14,993 bases of DNA from Brachionus rotundiformis. Taxonomy: Eukaryota; Rotifera; Eurotatoria; Ploima; Brachionidae. The number at the start of each line of letters is the position of its first letter. Within the stretch, counting starts at the first letter, position 1. Location of the stretch: positions 118,948 to 133,940 of the forward strand of contig JAESIW010000109.1 of the NCBI GenBank assembly GCA_016802295.1, read 5' to 3'. The notes under the pieces were generated by a model, which ran no database searches, was not told the DNA's origin, and worked only from the letters and a program-made list of their open reading frames with translations. Below are positions 1 through 7,594 of the stretch, one piece after another. The position numbers and the translations under genes were made by a program.

Positions 1-119
1 AAAATAATTAATAAATTTGGTGAGGAGATAATATTTGTTTTTTGATGAAAAATATATTTATTTGGTTCATTTTTTATTTAATTTTTTACCCTTTTCTGAT
101 TCTTTAACAGAAATTTATT

Positions 120-490
120 ACTTGTCATCGTCAGCTCAATCAAAGTTCTAAAGCGAAAGATAACAGAAGTAGAGAAAGAAACTCCACAAGATATCTTTTG
201 ATAGAATAGTTTGTACAAGCTGATTTTGTCTTTAATCCAATACCATTAAGAGAGTAGATGCTCTTTTACACTTTAAAAAATTATTAATTGTTTTGTTTTT
301 TTTTAAATGTTATCGTAACTGATTTTCCACATTTTCATTCTTCCAAAACACTTTGACAGTGGCCAAAAGACGAGGCTAGAATAGCAATATCGTCACAGAA
401 ATCAATTATAGAAAAGTTAATTCCATTGATTGATGCTTCAATATTTAAATCACCCGCGGCAGTGCCACCGGTCAGCCAAAGATTATTCCA
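120..490 (-). pseudogene. Decayed non-LTR retrotransposon (LINE) reverse transcriptase fragment
   Basis: Read on the minus strand, about 490 to 347 is open for some 45 codons and ends in a stretch reading INGINFSIIDFCDDIAILA. This matches the catalytic palm motif of LINE reverse transcriptases, where the usual form is an N-G-I run followed by Y/F-A-D-D-I-x-L-L-A; here Ala is replaced by Cys. Further along in the same frame, after several stops, 262 to 140 reads SIYSLNGIGLKTKSACTN and continues, resembling the downstream segment in which CR1- and Jockey-like elements have A-L-Y-S-L-N-x-L-G-L. The two parts share a reading frame but are separated by stops, so this is a dead copy. The clade is uncertain. 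Confidence 0.6.
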
Positions 491-539
491 AAAAAAAGTT
501 TTCATTCAAAATAATTTTTATCAATTTAAATGAAAATTT

Positions 540-682
540 GAGCTTTAAACTAGGGGGGACAATTTTAATGATAGTCCGGTTAGGTTCTTTATCTTTCTTT
601 TAGTTTTAATTTACTGCCATAGCTTGGAAGAAGCTTAATCCGATAGGATCACAGTATTTTTTACTATTACTACTACTAGAAA
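540..682 (+). mobile_element. Possible 3' end of a LINE ending in TAC triplets
   Basis: A less AT-rich stretch that includes a run of six Gs near 553 and a segment around 615-655 runs into ATTTTTTACTATTACTACTACTAG. The minus-strand LINE relic at 5098-5495 ends in a similar way, with TTTACTACTACT. No coding remnant lies directly upstream. The call rests only on the tail and the base-composition change, so it is weak. Confidence 0.25.
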
Positions 683-1099
683 ATAAAAAAATGAGATCAG
701 AGACTTAACAAATAATTGTTTTATTAGATAAATATAAAATTATGAATTCAAAACAATGATAAAATGCTATTGAAAAGGGCTCATATTTTCATAGGGAAAT
801 AAAGCTTATTTAATAATACTTGTTAAAAATTAGTTATGTGATCATAAAACCATAGAAGTAAACTAGAGCTTTTTATCAAAAATTTATCTTATAAAATTAT
901 TTTAAATACAGATCTCTGGCCAAAAAATAAAAACCATAAAAAATTATTTTAAATAATTAAATGTTAAACAATTTTTAAAATTTAAGTGTTTTTTTTTATT
1001 CAAATTACACACTCATTAGTTAATCTTTATTTATACCACAAAATTTTACCATAATTTTCCTATTTGCTTTCAATTGAGAAAAAAATTTGAGCATTTCAG

Positions 1100-1300
1100 T
1101 TAGTTTTTGACTGACCAATGTGGGAAAATTGTTCTTAATAGATTTCTATTCCATTTTGAAATAGAGTTCTTATTTATCCAAAATAATCTTCGAGGAAGGT
1201 CACTCAAAGCATCTTCTTTAGCAGATCGAAGATCATATGATGCCATACCATGAAGTGTTATATTTTTACTGGTAAATTTTCTTTTTTTTTGAAAATTCAA
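1100..1300 (-). other. Unidentified minus-strand reading frame, possible exon or relic
   Basis: A 66-codon open frame on the minus strand that is less AT-biased than its surroundings. Its central part reads HGMASYDLRSAKEDALSDLP, followed by an Arg- and Trp-containing end, which looks more protein-like than the low-complexity Lys/Asn/Ile/Phe peptides of random AT-rich frames. A possible splice acceptor (ACCAG) lies near its 5' end. No clear donor is seen at the 3' end, where a stop codon closes the frame. I do not recognise a domain. It could be a decayed transposon fragment, an isolated exon or chance. Confidence 0.25.
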
Positions 1301-2319
1301 AAAAAGGAAAAATTATAAAAGGATTTAGCTTAATTCTCATTTCCATTTAATTATACCATTAAGACACCTGTTCATGCTACATTTAGAATGATTTTGTTTA
1401 GATTTTTTTAGTATGACATTTATAACAACCAAAAATGATATATTATCAAATAGAAAAGTTTATTAAGAATTATCTATCAAATGAATTTTTATAGGTTAAA
1501 TCTAATGCCATTGCCAGCTTGAGCTTATTAAGCAAGTGTTTTTAACTAACCATTTTAAAGTCCATTTATTATCTAATTACTTTAAATATTTGAATACATA
1601 AAAGACAATTTAGCTAAAAATCGTAGTTTTTAGAAACTTAATTTTGAAAAGCCGAAAATGACATGTTATCTAATAGATTATTTATATTAAATAAATTCAT
1701 TCATATTTTAGAATTTATTTTCATTAAATGTTCAAATGCAAATGATTAATTTTCAAATAGTATAAAAACAAAGAGAAGATTAACTATTGAGATTCAAATT
1801 AAGACGGCTTAGATTACATTAGCATCATAATTAATTTAAAACGCTTTTATTGCGTTTTTATTTTAGATTTATTGATATCAAGAAGCAAATAAAAAACTTA
1901 TTTTAAATAAAAAATTAATAAAAGATGTTTTTTTTTTAATTATTTTTTAAAAAAATTAATTTTTCAACATGCATTAACTTAATCTAAACAAAAATTAAAA
2001 TTAATTAATTAATTAAATATTACGTAACTTTAATTACCAAGCTAAATTTGTTAAGAGAGGAGTATAGGTCGAGATCTAATAATATAATTCTTAAACATAA
2101 TTTAAACTTTTAATTTTTTTTTCATTTTTAATTTTATTAGTCTATCTTGGGAAAAAATATTGGATCTTTTGCCAAAACAGGAAAGCTACAGCAGCAGCAT
2201 ACACACACAACAATTATGCTATTTAAGCGTTTATTATAATTTAAATATATAATAATAAATTTTGAAAAATTTTACCTTGAAATAGTTTTCAGGCGCCAAT
2301 TGGGCTTTTAAATGAACAT

Positions 2320-2336
2320 TTTTTTTATAGACTAGT
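2320..2336 (+). promoter_or_regulatory. Splice-acceptor-like site before the NRBP start
   Basis: A T-run followed by ATAG ends at 2330, six bases before the ATG at 2337. This is the form of a 3' splice site for a 5'-UTR intron or for spliced-leader trans-splicing. Three other genes in this window have an AG at nearly the same distance from their start codon. Confidence 0.5.
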
Positions 2337-4542
2337 ATGCTAAATGTAACCAGTTTGCCAGACAACAGTAGTGTGCCACGGGCTAAGTTCTATTTTCCAG
2401 AGAATATGGACGAAGAGCAAGAGGACGATTCGCCCAAAATTTTGGAAGAGAGTCAGAACAAACTGTGGTCAAAGCTGGACACTCAAATCAATAGCCAAAA
2501 GCTGATTGATTTTGACACGGCCTTTTTGGCCAATGACAATGACAAAGGAACCGAGGTCGCATGGAACGAGATGATCTATTACAAGAATAGACCTGACCTC
2601 AATCGATTTGCCGACCAGGCGACTCTAGCCTCCATTATTGACAAGTTAAAGCCCATTCTAGACTTCATGATGAAGATCGATCATCCAAATTTGCTTAAAT
2701 TCTACGACTATTGGTCAAGTCAAGATGGTGAAGTATTCAAATTGGTAGTGATCACGGAGTACAGCTCGGCCGGCTCGCTCAGAAAACTTCTGGACAGTTC
2801 GCGAGCCACGCAGACCAGAATCAAAGAGCACACCATCAAGAGATGGCTCAATCAAATTATCTACACAATTAAGTCTTTACATGACAACAAGATATCCATA
2901 TTTCAGGGACACTTAAACTCAGAGACCATTTTTATACAAAGCTGTGGTGTAATTAGACTTTGTCCAACGCTTTTGTCGCTTAATGGTCTATGTGAGCTGA
3001 GCAACCAATTGATACAGTCGAGTTCACATAAAAAGGCGCACATTGACCTAAATGAGGACATGGTTAGAAAAGACCTGAAGGCCATAGGGCGTTTGGCAAT
3101 TGATATTTTCATTGCCCACTTGAGATTGACCCCTTCGTCGCCTCTAAAAATCAATCACAGGGTAAGTAAGTATCCATGATCCAAATCAAAGCTTTAAATA
3201 ATTGTTTTATCAAAATAATAAACTCAAAAATTAATAAAATGTTGATATAAAAATAATTTATTAAAGAATAATTAAAGTTAAATGGTTAATGTCTTCTGGT
3301 ACTTGTTACCGTGATTTAGAATTCTATTGTTGGTTTACTTTGGTCACTTAAGAATAAAATAATTCACATAATACTTTTTGGCAAATAGTTAATAACTTAA
3401 TTAAGTTTAAATAAGCTTTTTTTCAACCATCTGTCCTATTAATGTATATTTTTGCCAAGCTGTCAATCCAATTCGGCATACTGAATCAAATGTTCGACAA
3501 CATACGTGAACAGCAGCTAATTGAGGACTATTTTAACTTGATTCGGTTCGTAGGCGAGCCAGAACCGAGAGATTTTGTATTCAAGTGTTTTGCCAGTGAT
3601 TCCAGCATTCATACCATTTGGCACCATCCGTACATAAACTGCATCTACAGCCTAAAAGTGCTCAGTGTCTTTTCCATACTAAGCATATTTCAGAACGAAG
3701 AACGATCGCGAAAACTATCGGCCAACAACAGCACACCACCTCCGATACAGAAAAGCATGTCAGCGGCAAGTATGAGCAAAACCAACTCTCTGAACCAAAT
3801 AAAGTTCAACTCTTTCTCGGAAAAGAGAAAAGTATCCCTCACTTTTTTGACCCAATATGCCAATTTGAAGATACCACAAGATTTCTTTGGAATACTTGAA
3901 GACATTCGGTCAGGCTTGTTTCCAAGACTGTTCAGAAACAAGGAACGCCTCACGTCCTGCTCGTCCAGCTACAAACTTCGCGCCGTCTCGTCCAGCTCAT
4001 GTCTGGATTTTGTCATCCAGCAAAAGCAGATAATTGACAGACGGTCGTCGTTTATGGCTGCATTTGAGCGAACTGGGTCGCCCAATTGTGTGGAAACAAG
4101 CGAAAATAGCGAGCTTTTTGCCAAGGAAGACCCGAATTTGTTCAAGTATCCAATTGAGAGTCGACGGGTCAAACAAGAAGAGTGTACAATAAAAATTTTG
4201 GACTATGATTCACAGATTCAGTTGACCGTCGACTTGGTTTTTGATGATAAGCTAAGCCGTAGTTTGACATCAGTATTTCCAATTAGTTTTTTAAACTATT
4301 TCAAACCGGAGTCTGATGCTGAGCAGAGGTTGAAAACATTCTCATTAGAACCAAACCAGGATGAGTTTTTGAGTCTTATATACAGCTCGTCGGACAACGA
4401 GTACACCTTTGATTCAAAGCTAGAAAACATTAGTACCCATTTGGCAAATGAGCTGATCGACCAAGGATTAATTAATCCAAGTGATCATGGTTTAATTGCT
4501 GATTTGTTCATTAGAACAATTAAAGAGTTTGTCATACAGTGA
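2337..4542 (+). CDS. NRBP1: Nuclear receptor-binding protein (NRBP1/2-like) pseudokinase, two exons
   Basis: Exons 2337-3161 and 3460-4542, joined in phase 0 by GTAAGT at 3162 and AAG ending at 3459, give about 635 residues (human NRBP1 is 535). Residues 71-79 read GTEVAWNEM, the NRBP/WNK-like N-lobe signature, followed by a C-lobe trace with ITEYSSAGSL (139-148) and TIFIQ (197-201). The catalytic residues are gone: no VAIK lysine (Trp-Asn instead), the HRD position reads QGH (190-192) and the DFG position reads LCP (208-210). A family C-terminal domain follows, with FFGILEDIRSGLFP and a conserved end from about residue 600. Residues about 355-400 form a Ser/Asn-rich insert. NRBP proteins are cytoplasmic scaffolds that bind TSC22D proteins and serve as substrate receptors of cullin-elongin ubiquitin ligases; this role is inferred from the family. 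Which paralogue it corresponds to is not resolved. Confidence 0.88.
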
Positions 4543-4600
4543 ATTTAATTTTAGTTAGTTGTAAATAGCTTATGAATATTTTAATTAATTATTTTTATTA

Positions 4601-4606
4601 AATAAA
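4601..4606 (+). promoter_or_regulatory. Poly(A) signal of the NRBP gene
   Basis: The first AATAAA after the stop codon, about 60 bases downstream, in T-rich sequence. It is a plausible 3'-end signal, although the motif is common in AT-rich DNA. Confidence 0.45.
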
Positions 4607-4689
4607 TTTTAATTTTAATTTTCTATTTATTTTAATTTCAATATAATTTTTTTATAATTTAACAGGGAATTAAAACTTTTAGAATAAGT

Positions 4690-4906
4690 TAGATCAAGAA
4701 TTTTGACCATTAAATAATGAACCCATTGTCTAATTCCTATTCAGCAAGTCTTTCTTTTTAACCAAGTGCAGTTAAACACATGTGGAAAAGGTTTTCAAGC
4801 CAATTTTATAATCAAACTCTGGATTTTTGTTGCCAATATGAACAACTTTGCATTTATCTTCATTTAGCTGAGTCGACCATTCTTTTGGCCATTTACACAC
4901 TTTAAT
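4690..4906 (-). pseudogene. LINE reverse transcriptase fragment (W-x-x-x-L-N-x-x-K-C-K region)
   Basis: On the minus strand from 4906 an open run includes EWSTQLNEDKCKVVHIGNKN followed by PEFDYKIG. This matches the part of CR1/Jockey-type LINE polymerases just after the catalytic palm, which has the pattern W-x-x-x-x-N-x-x-K-C-K-x-x-H-x-G-x-x-N-P-x-x-x-Y. A stop closes the frame at 4771, and a trace of the following K-D-L motif appears in another frame at about 4750. The relic is frameshifted and inactive. It has the same strand as the relic at 5098-5495, but in a complete element this region should lie 5' of that one, so the two are probably separate insertions. Confidence 0.65.
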
Positions 4907-4980
4907 CGAAAAGAAGACTCTTGTTAATTTTAAATAAACAGTGGATGGTAGAGAGTTGGTATTGGTAATATGATCAAATT

Positions 4981-5096
4981 TTTGGAGGAATTATAAATTA
5001 AAGTTTCTTTCAAGAATTTTTCGTTTGAACCAGGAATTTCAAAATCTGTTGTTTTTGACTCGAATGAGAATTCTTCAAAAATTTTTTTTATGTTTT

Positions 5097-5097
<1 letters not shown>
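4981..5097 (+). repeat. Left copy of the direct repeat flanking a LINE relic
   Basis: This begins TTTGGAGGAATT and includes TTTCTTTCAAGAATTT and AATTCTTCAAAAAT. The same order of blocks recurs at 5496-5582, though this copy carries about 30 extra bases in the middle. The two copies sit immediately on either side of the LINE relic, as target-site duplications do, but they are unusually long and have diverged. Confidence 0.6.

Positions 5098-5127
<30 letters not shown>
5098..5127 (+). repeat. (AGT)10 microsatellite at the LINE 3' end
   Basis: Ten perfect AGT units, which read as (ACT)10 on the minus strand. They sit exactly at the 3' end of the minus-strand LINE relic and next to the left flanking repeat, so they are best read as the triplet tail of the element. 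Confidence 0.85.
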
Positions 5128-5128
<1 letters not shown>

Positions 5129-5495
5129 AAGACCACGGACTGAGATAACTCGCAGGGATGCCCCTCAAAGCGGTCGTCTCATTTGATACTGATCCTATTT
5201 GGTTTTAAATGAGTCTACCATTTCATATCCGAATATGTCACCTGATAGGCCGTTTCGTAGTTTAGCTGTGCGATTGATGAAGAAGTTGTGTCTTTGGTGA
5301 CAAGAAGTCTTGGTGCCCTCGGAGCCGACCAATTTGGCTCGTTGCACCTTTGCTTATGTTGACTTTGAACGGTTGAATTAAATCACCACGCTGTCGTCTT
5401 GCTTCCAGAGATCCATCAACTCAAGTCTTCTCTCGTACTCCATGCCTTCTAAAGCAGTGGGGACTCTAGTTACTCTTCTCTGAACTTTTTCAAGT
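5098..5495 (-). mobile_element. 5'-truncated CR1/Jockey-like LINE remnant with 3' triplet tail
   Basis: This block has distinctly higher G+C than its surroundings. On the minus strand it opens with KLEKVQRRVTRV and EYERRLELM, then after a frameshift LEARRQRGDLIQPFKV, then after another FFINRTAKLRNGLS and VDSFKTK with a stop. This is the standard order at the C-terminus of CR1/Jockey-clade polymerases: L-E-K-V-Q-R-R-x-T, Y-E-x-R-L, R-R-x-R-G-D-L-I, then F-F-x-N-R-x-x-x-x-W-N-x-L. The expected Trp of the last motif has been lost. The element ends in (ACT)10. The 5' truncation and the flanking repeats fit target-primed insertion. The copy is inactive. Confidence 0.8.
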
Positions 5496-5582
5496 TTTGG
5501 AGGAATTTTAAATGAATTTTCTTTCAAGAATTTCATAATCTATTCTTTTGAATTCTTCAAAAATGTTCTTTATTTTATTTTT
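5496..5582 (+). repeat. Right copy of the direct repeat flanking a LINE relic
   Basis: This starts TTTGGAGGAATT directly at the truncated 5' end of the LINE relic and carries the same later blocks (TTTCTTTCAAGAATTT, AATTCTTCAAAAAT) as 4981-5097. It is about 30 bases shorter, mainly because of one internal gap. Confidence 0.6.
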
Positions 5583-6412
5583 AACAAATATTGTTGCACT
5601 CTTTAATTCACTTACCTGATTTGACGACTTGAATTTGTTTAAATGAAAAATAGTCGTTAGGTTTATTTAATAATTAATTAATTTATCACCTTAATGTTAT
5701 AAATTGCAGAAATTGGTTGAAGGAAAAATAAATAAATTTCAAAATTTGTACTATATCATCGCAAAAAAGACTTATCTTTTTAAGTTACAAAATCTTTAAT
5801 ATTTAATTTAATTATTGATTTGAATGATTTAACAGATAGATTAAAAATTTACTTTATAAAGTTAAAAAACATGTCATCTAGTTTTCTAAAATTTATAAAT
5901 ATCTAAACCCTGAGCCCTAATCCTATCCCTTTAAATATTTTTGATTAGAACAGTCAATTTGTATTGAAATTCTCATAAAGTCATAAAGTTGATAAAATGT
6001 TTAAAATACATTAAAATACTGATGGATAGTCTAAGACCAGCTTTTATCAAAAATTTTCCAATAATTGAATAATTTGTATGATCATAAAATGTTGCCAAAT
6101 CAAGTATTAAATGGTTCAATTGCCAAACCAAAAATATGATAAAAAAGCCATGCATTTTTAAATTTATTTCTGCTTCATAACAAAATCAGCACCAAAATGG
6201 CATTTAACCAAAATAAAACACTCCCTAAATAGCTTCATCATCATTTTTTTACCAAAAACTCTCATTTGGCATTTTTGGTACAAAATTTACTAAAAATAAA
6301 AAAAAATATGAACAATTTTATTTTAAATCTATTATTTATTTTATTTGTTTGAATTTTAATTATGATAAAGCATTTTTTAAAGTATGTTCTAATTTAAAAA
6401 ACTTAAAACAGG

Positions 6413-6470
6413 TATAAAAATGAGTTTTAAAAAAAGCAATTAGCATTTAATTGAGATTTTTTAAGCTAAA
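6413..6470 (+). promoter_or_regulatory. TATA-like sequence and splice-acceptor-like AG before the NmrA-like start
   Basis: TATAAAAA lies at 6413-6420. GATTTTTTAAG ends at 6465, five bases before the ATG at 6471. The AG could be a trans-splice acceptor, in which case the short stretch after the TATA-like motif would be a very short outron. TATA-like strings are frequent in this base composition, so the promoter part is weak. Confidence 0.35.
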
Positions 6471-7358
6471 ATGTCAAAACTAATAGCAGTTTTTGGAGCT
6501 ACCGGTGCTCAAGGTGGTTCAGTGGTGGAAGCTTTAGCCAAAAGTGGAGTGTACAAAGTCAGAGCTATAACGCGTAATTCACAATCGGAAAAAGCTCGCG
6601 CATTGTCCAAACAGGACAATGTGTCTGTTCACCAAGCCGATCTGGACGATCCAGCTTCAATTGACAAAGCGCTTGAGGGCTGCTTTGGTTCATTTTTGGT
6701 CACTGATTTTGCTGCACATTTTGACAATAGAGAGACCAAACAAGGGATCAATTTTGTTGACAGTGCCATCAAAAACAGGCTTAACCACGTTGTATTCAGT
6801 GGTCTAGAGCTTGTAGAGCCGATTATCAACAAACCATGCTTGCATTTTGACTACAAAGCAAAAATTGAAGACTACGGTTTTAGCAAAACAGACAAGATAG
6901 CTTTTACCTCGATCAGATTGCCCATGTACTATCAAATGATACCTTTGATGTATAGACATCAAACAGGAGACAACCAATTTTCTATAAATTTGCCAATGGG
7001 TGACAAATCAGTGTTTGCCTTGAATGTAAATGATACTGGTAAATATGTCAAATCCATTTTTGATTATCCGGAAAAATATGCAAACAAAATAATTCCAGTG
7101 GCTGGTGACAAATTAGCTGGCAAAGAAATAGAACAAATAATAAACAAGCACTTAGCCCCAATTATATACTCTTATGCCAATACAACTATTGAACAATATA
7201 AGTCTTTGACATTTCCTGGCGTAGAAGACATTGTTAATATGTTCGAGTATTTCCAAACTGAAAAAATGCACAGAGACTTGGATTTGACCAAAGAGTTATA
7301 CAAGGATACAGACTCGTTTGATCAATGGGTTGCCAAGAACAAACACATGTTTCAATAG
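6471..7358 (+). CDS. NmrA-like family NAD(P)-binding protein (HSCARG/NMRAL1 type)
   Basis: An intact, intronless gene of 295 residues, the usual size for this family. The N-terminus reads LIAVFGATGAQGGSVVEAL; its G-x-x-G-x-x-G loop (residues 9-15) is the dinucleotide-binding turn of an atypical short-chain dehydrogenase. The ITRN at 33-36 places an Arg after the second strand, as in NADP-binding members. ADLDDPASIDKAL (56-68) is the third conserved Rossmann segment, and HFDYKAKIEDY with SIRLPMYYQ further on matches the region shared with human NMRAL1. NmrA-like proteins generally lack the catalytic Tyr-x-x-x-Lys and act as redox or NADPH sensors that bind other regulators, so an enzymatic role is not implied. 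No signal peptide or membrane segment is seen, which suggests a cytosolic protein. It lies between LINE debris and the convergent SLC33A1 gene. Confidence 0.9.
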   Translation: MSKLIAVFGATGAQGGSVVEALAKSGVYKVRAITRNSQSEKARALSKQDNVSVHQADLDDPASIDKALEGCFGSFLVTDFAAHFDNRETKQGINFVDSAIKNRLNHVVFSGLELVEPIINKPCLHFDYKAKIEDYGFSKTDKIAFTSIRLPMYYQMIPLMYRHQTGDNQFSINLPMGDKSVFALNVNDTGKYVKSIFDYPEKYANKIIPVAGDKLAGKEIEQIINKHLAPIIYSYANTTIEQYKSLTFPGVEDIVNMFEYFQTEKMHRDLDLTKELYKDTDSFDQWVAKNKHMFQ

Positions 7359-7414
7359 AATATCTTATTTTAAATTTTTAATTAATTATTTAAAATTTAG
7401 AAATCTTAGTAATT

Positions 7415-7420
7415 AATAAA
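7415..7420 (+). promoter_or_regulatory. Poly(A) signal of the NmrA-like gene
   Basis: AATAAA about 57 bases after the stop codon, in the short gap before the convergent SLC33A1 gene. Confidence 0.5.
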
Positions 7421-7545
7421 TGATCATAATTTTTTTGATTATTCTATCTTTCATTTATATAGAAAAAAAATTTTTTTTTGGACCCATTGTTCAAAGGATT
7501 TAGTACTTTGGAACAAAAATGTCAATTCTTAAAGCTAATAAACAG

Positions 7546-7558
7546 TTTATTATTTATT
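7546..7558 (-). promoter_or_regulatory. Poly(A) signals of the SLC33A1 gene
   Basis: Two AATAAA copies on the minus strand (7558-7553 and 7551-7546), about 40 bases past the stop codon at 7597-7595. Confidence 0.5.
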
Positions 7559-7594
7559 TTTATTAATTTAAATTAAAAGTTGTCCAATTTTTTT

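Larger units (their letters stand above)
1..2336. other. AT-rich intergenic region left of the NRBP gene
   Basis: No complete gene is visible in this stretch. It is very AT-rich, with many T and A runs and a short TTAA-rich tract near 1995-2020. Three things stand out and are listed separately: a minus-strand reverse transcriptase relic (about 120-490), a possible plus-strand LINE tail ending in TAC triplets (about 540-682), and an unidentified minus-strand reading frame (1100-1300). The last part should include the NRBP promoter, but I cannot place a core promoter element with confidence. Confidence 0.6.
4543..6470. other. Intergenic region with LINE debris
   Basis: This lies between the NRBP gene and the NmrA-like gene, both on the plus strand. 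4690-4906 and 5098-5495 are minus-strand LINE relics, and 5098-5495 is clearly richer in G+C than the rest. A short minus-strand frame around 4930-5136 overlaps the triplet repeat and is not a believable gene. From about 5580 to 6400 I see only AT-rich sequence with no recognisable coding or RNA feature. Confidence 0.6.

Noticed and set aside
2903..3154. Minus-strand open frame opposite NRBP exon 1
   Set aside because: It is the antisense shadow of a clearly coding exon. The same holds for antisense or off-frame ORFs over exon 2, the NmrA-like gene, eIF2B alpha and the propeller gene.
4930..5136. 68-codon minus-strand open frame
   Set aside because: It begins inside the (ACT)10 tail (poly-Thr) and runs through the AT-rich flanking repeat; it has no protein-like composition or homology.
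5902..5932. Telomere-like C-rich string (AAACCCTGAGCCCTAATCC)
   Set aside because: The units are irregular and the string is short, with no array, so a telomeric origin is not supported.
5973..6155. 60-codon minus-strand frame rich in Ile, Phe and Leu
   Set aside because: Its composition is what AT-rich DNA gives by chance; there is no recognisable domain and no supporting splice or start context.
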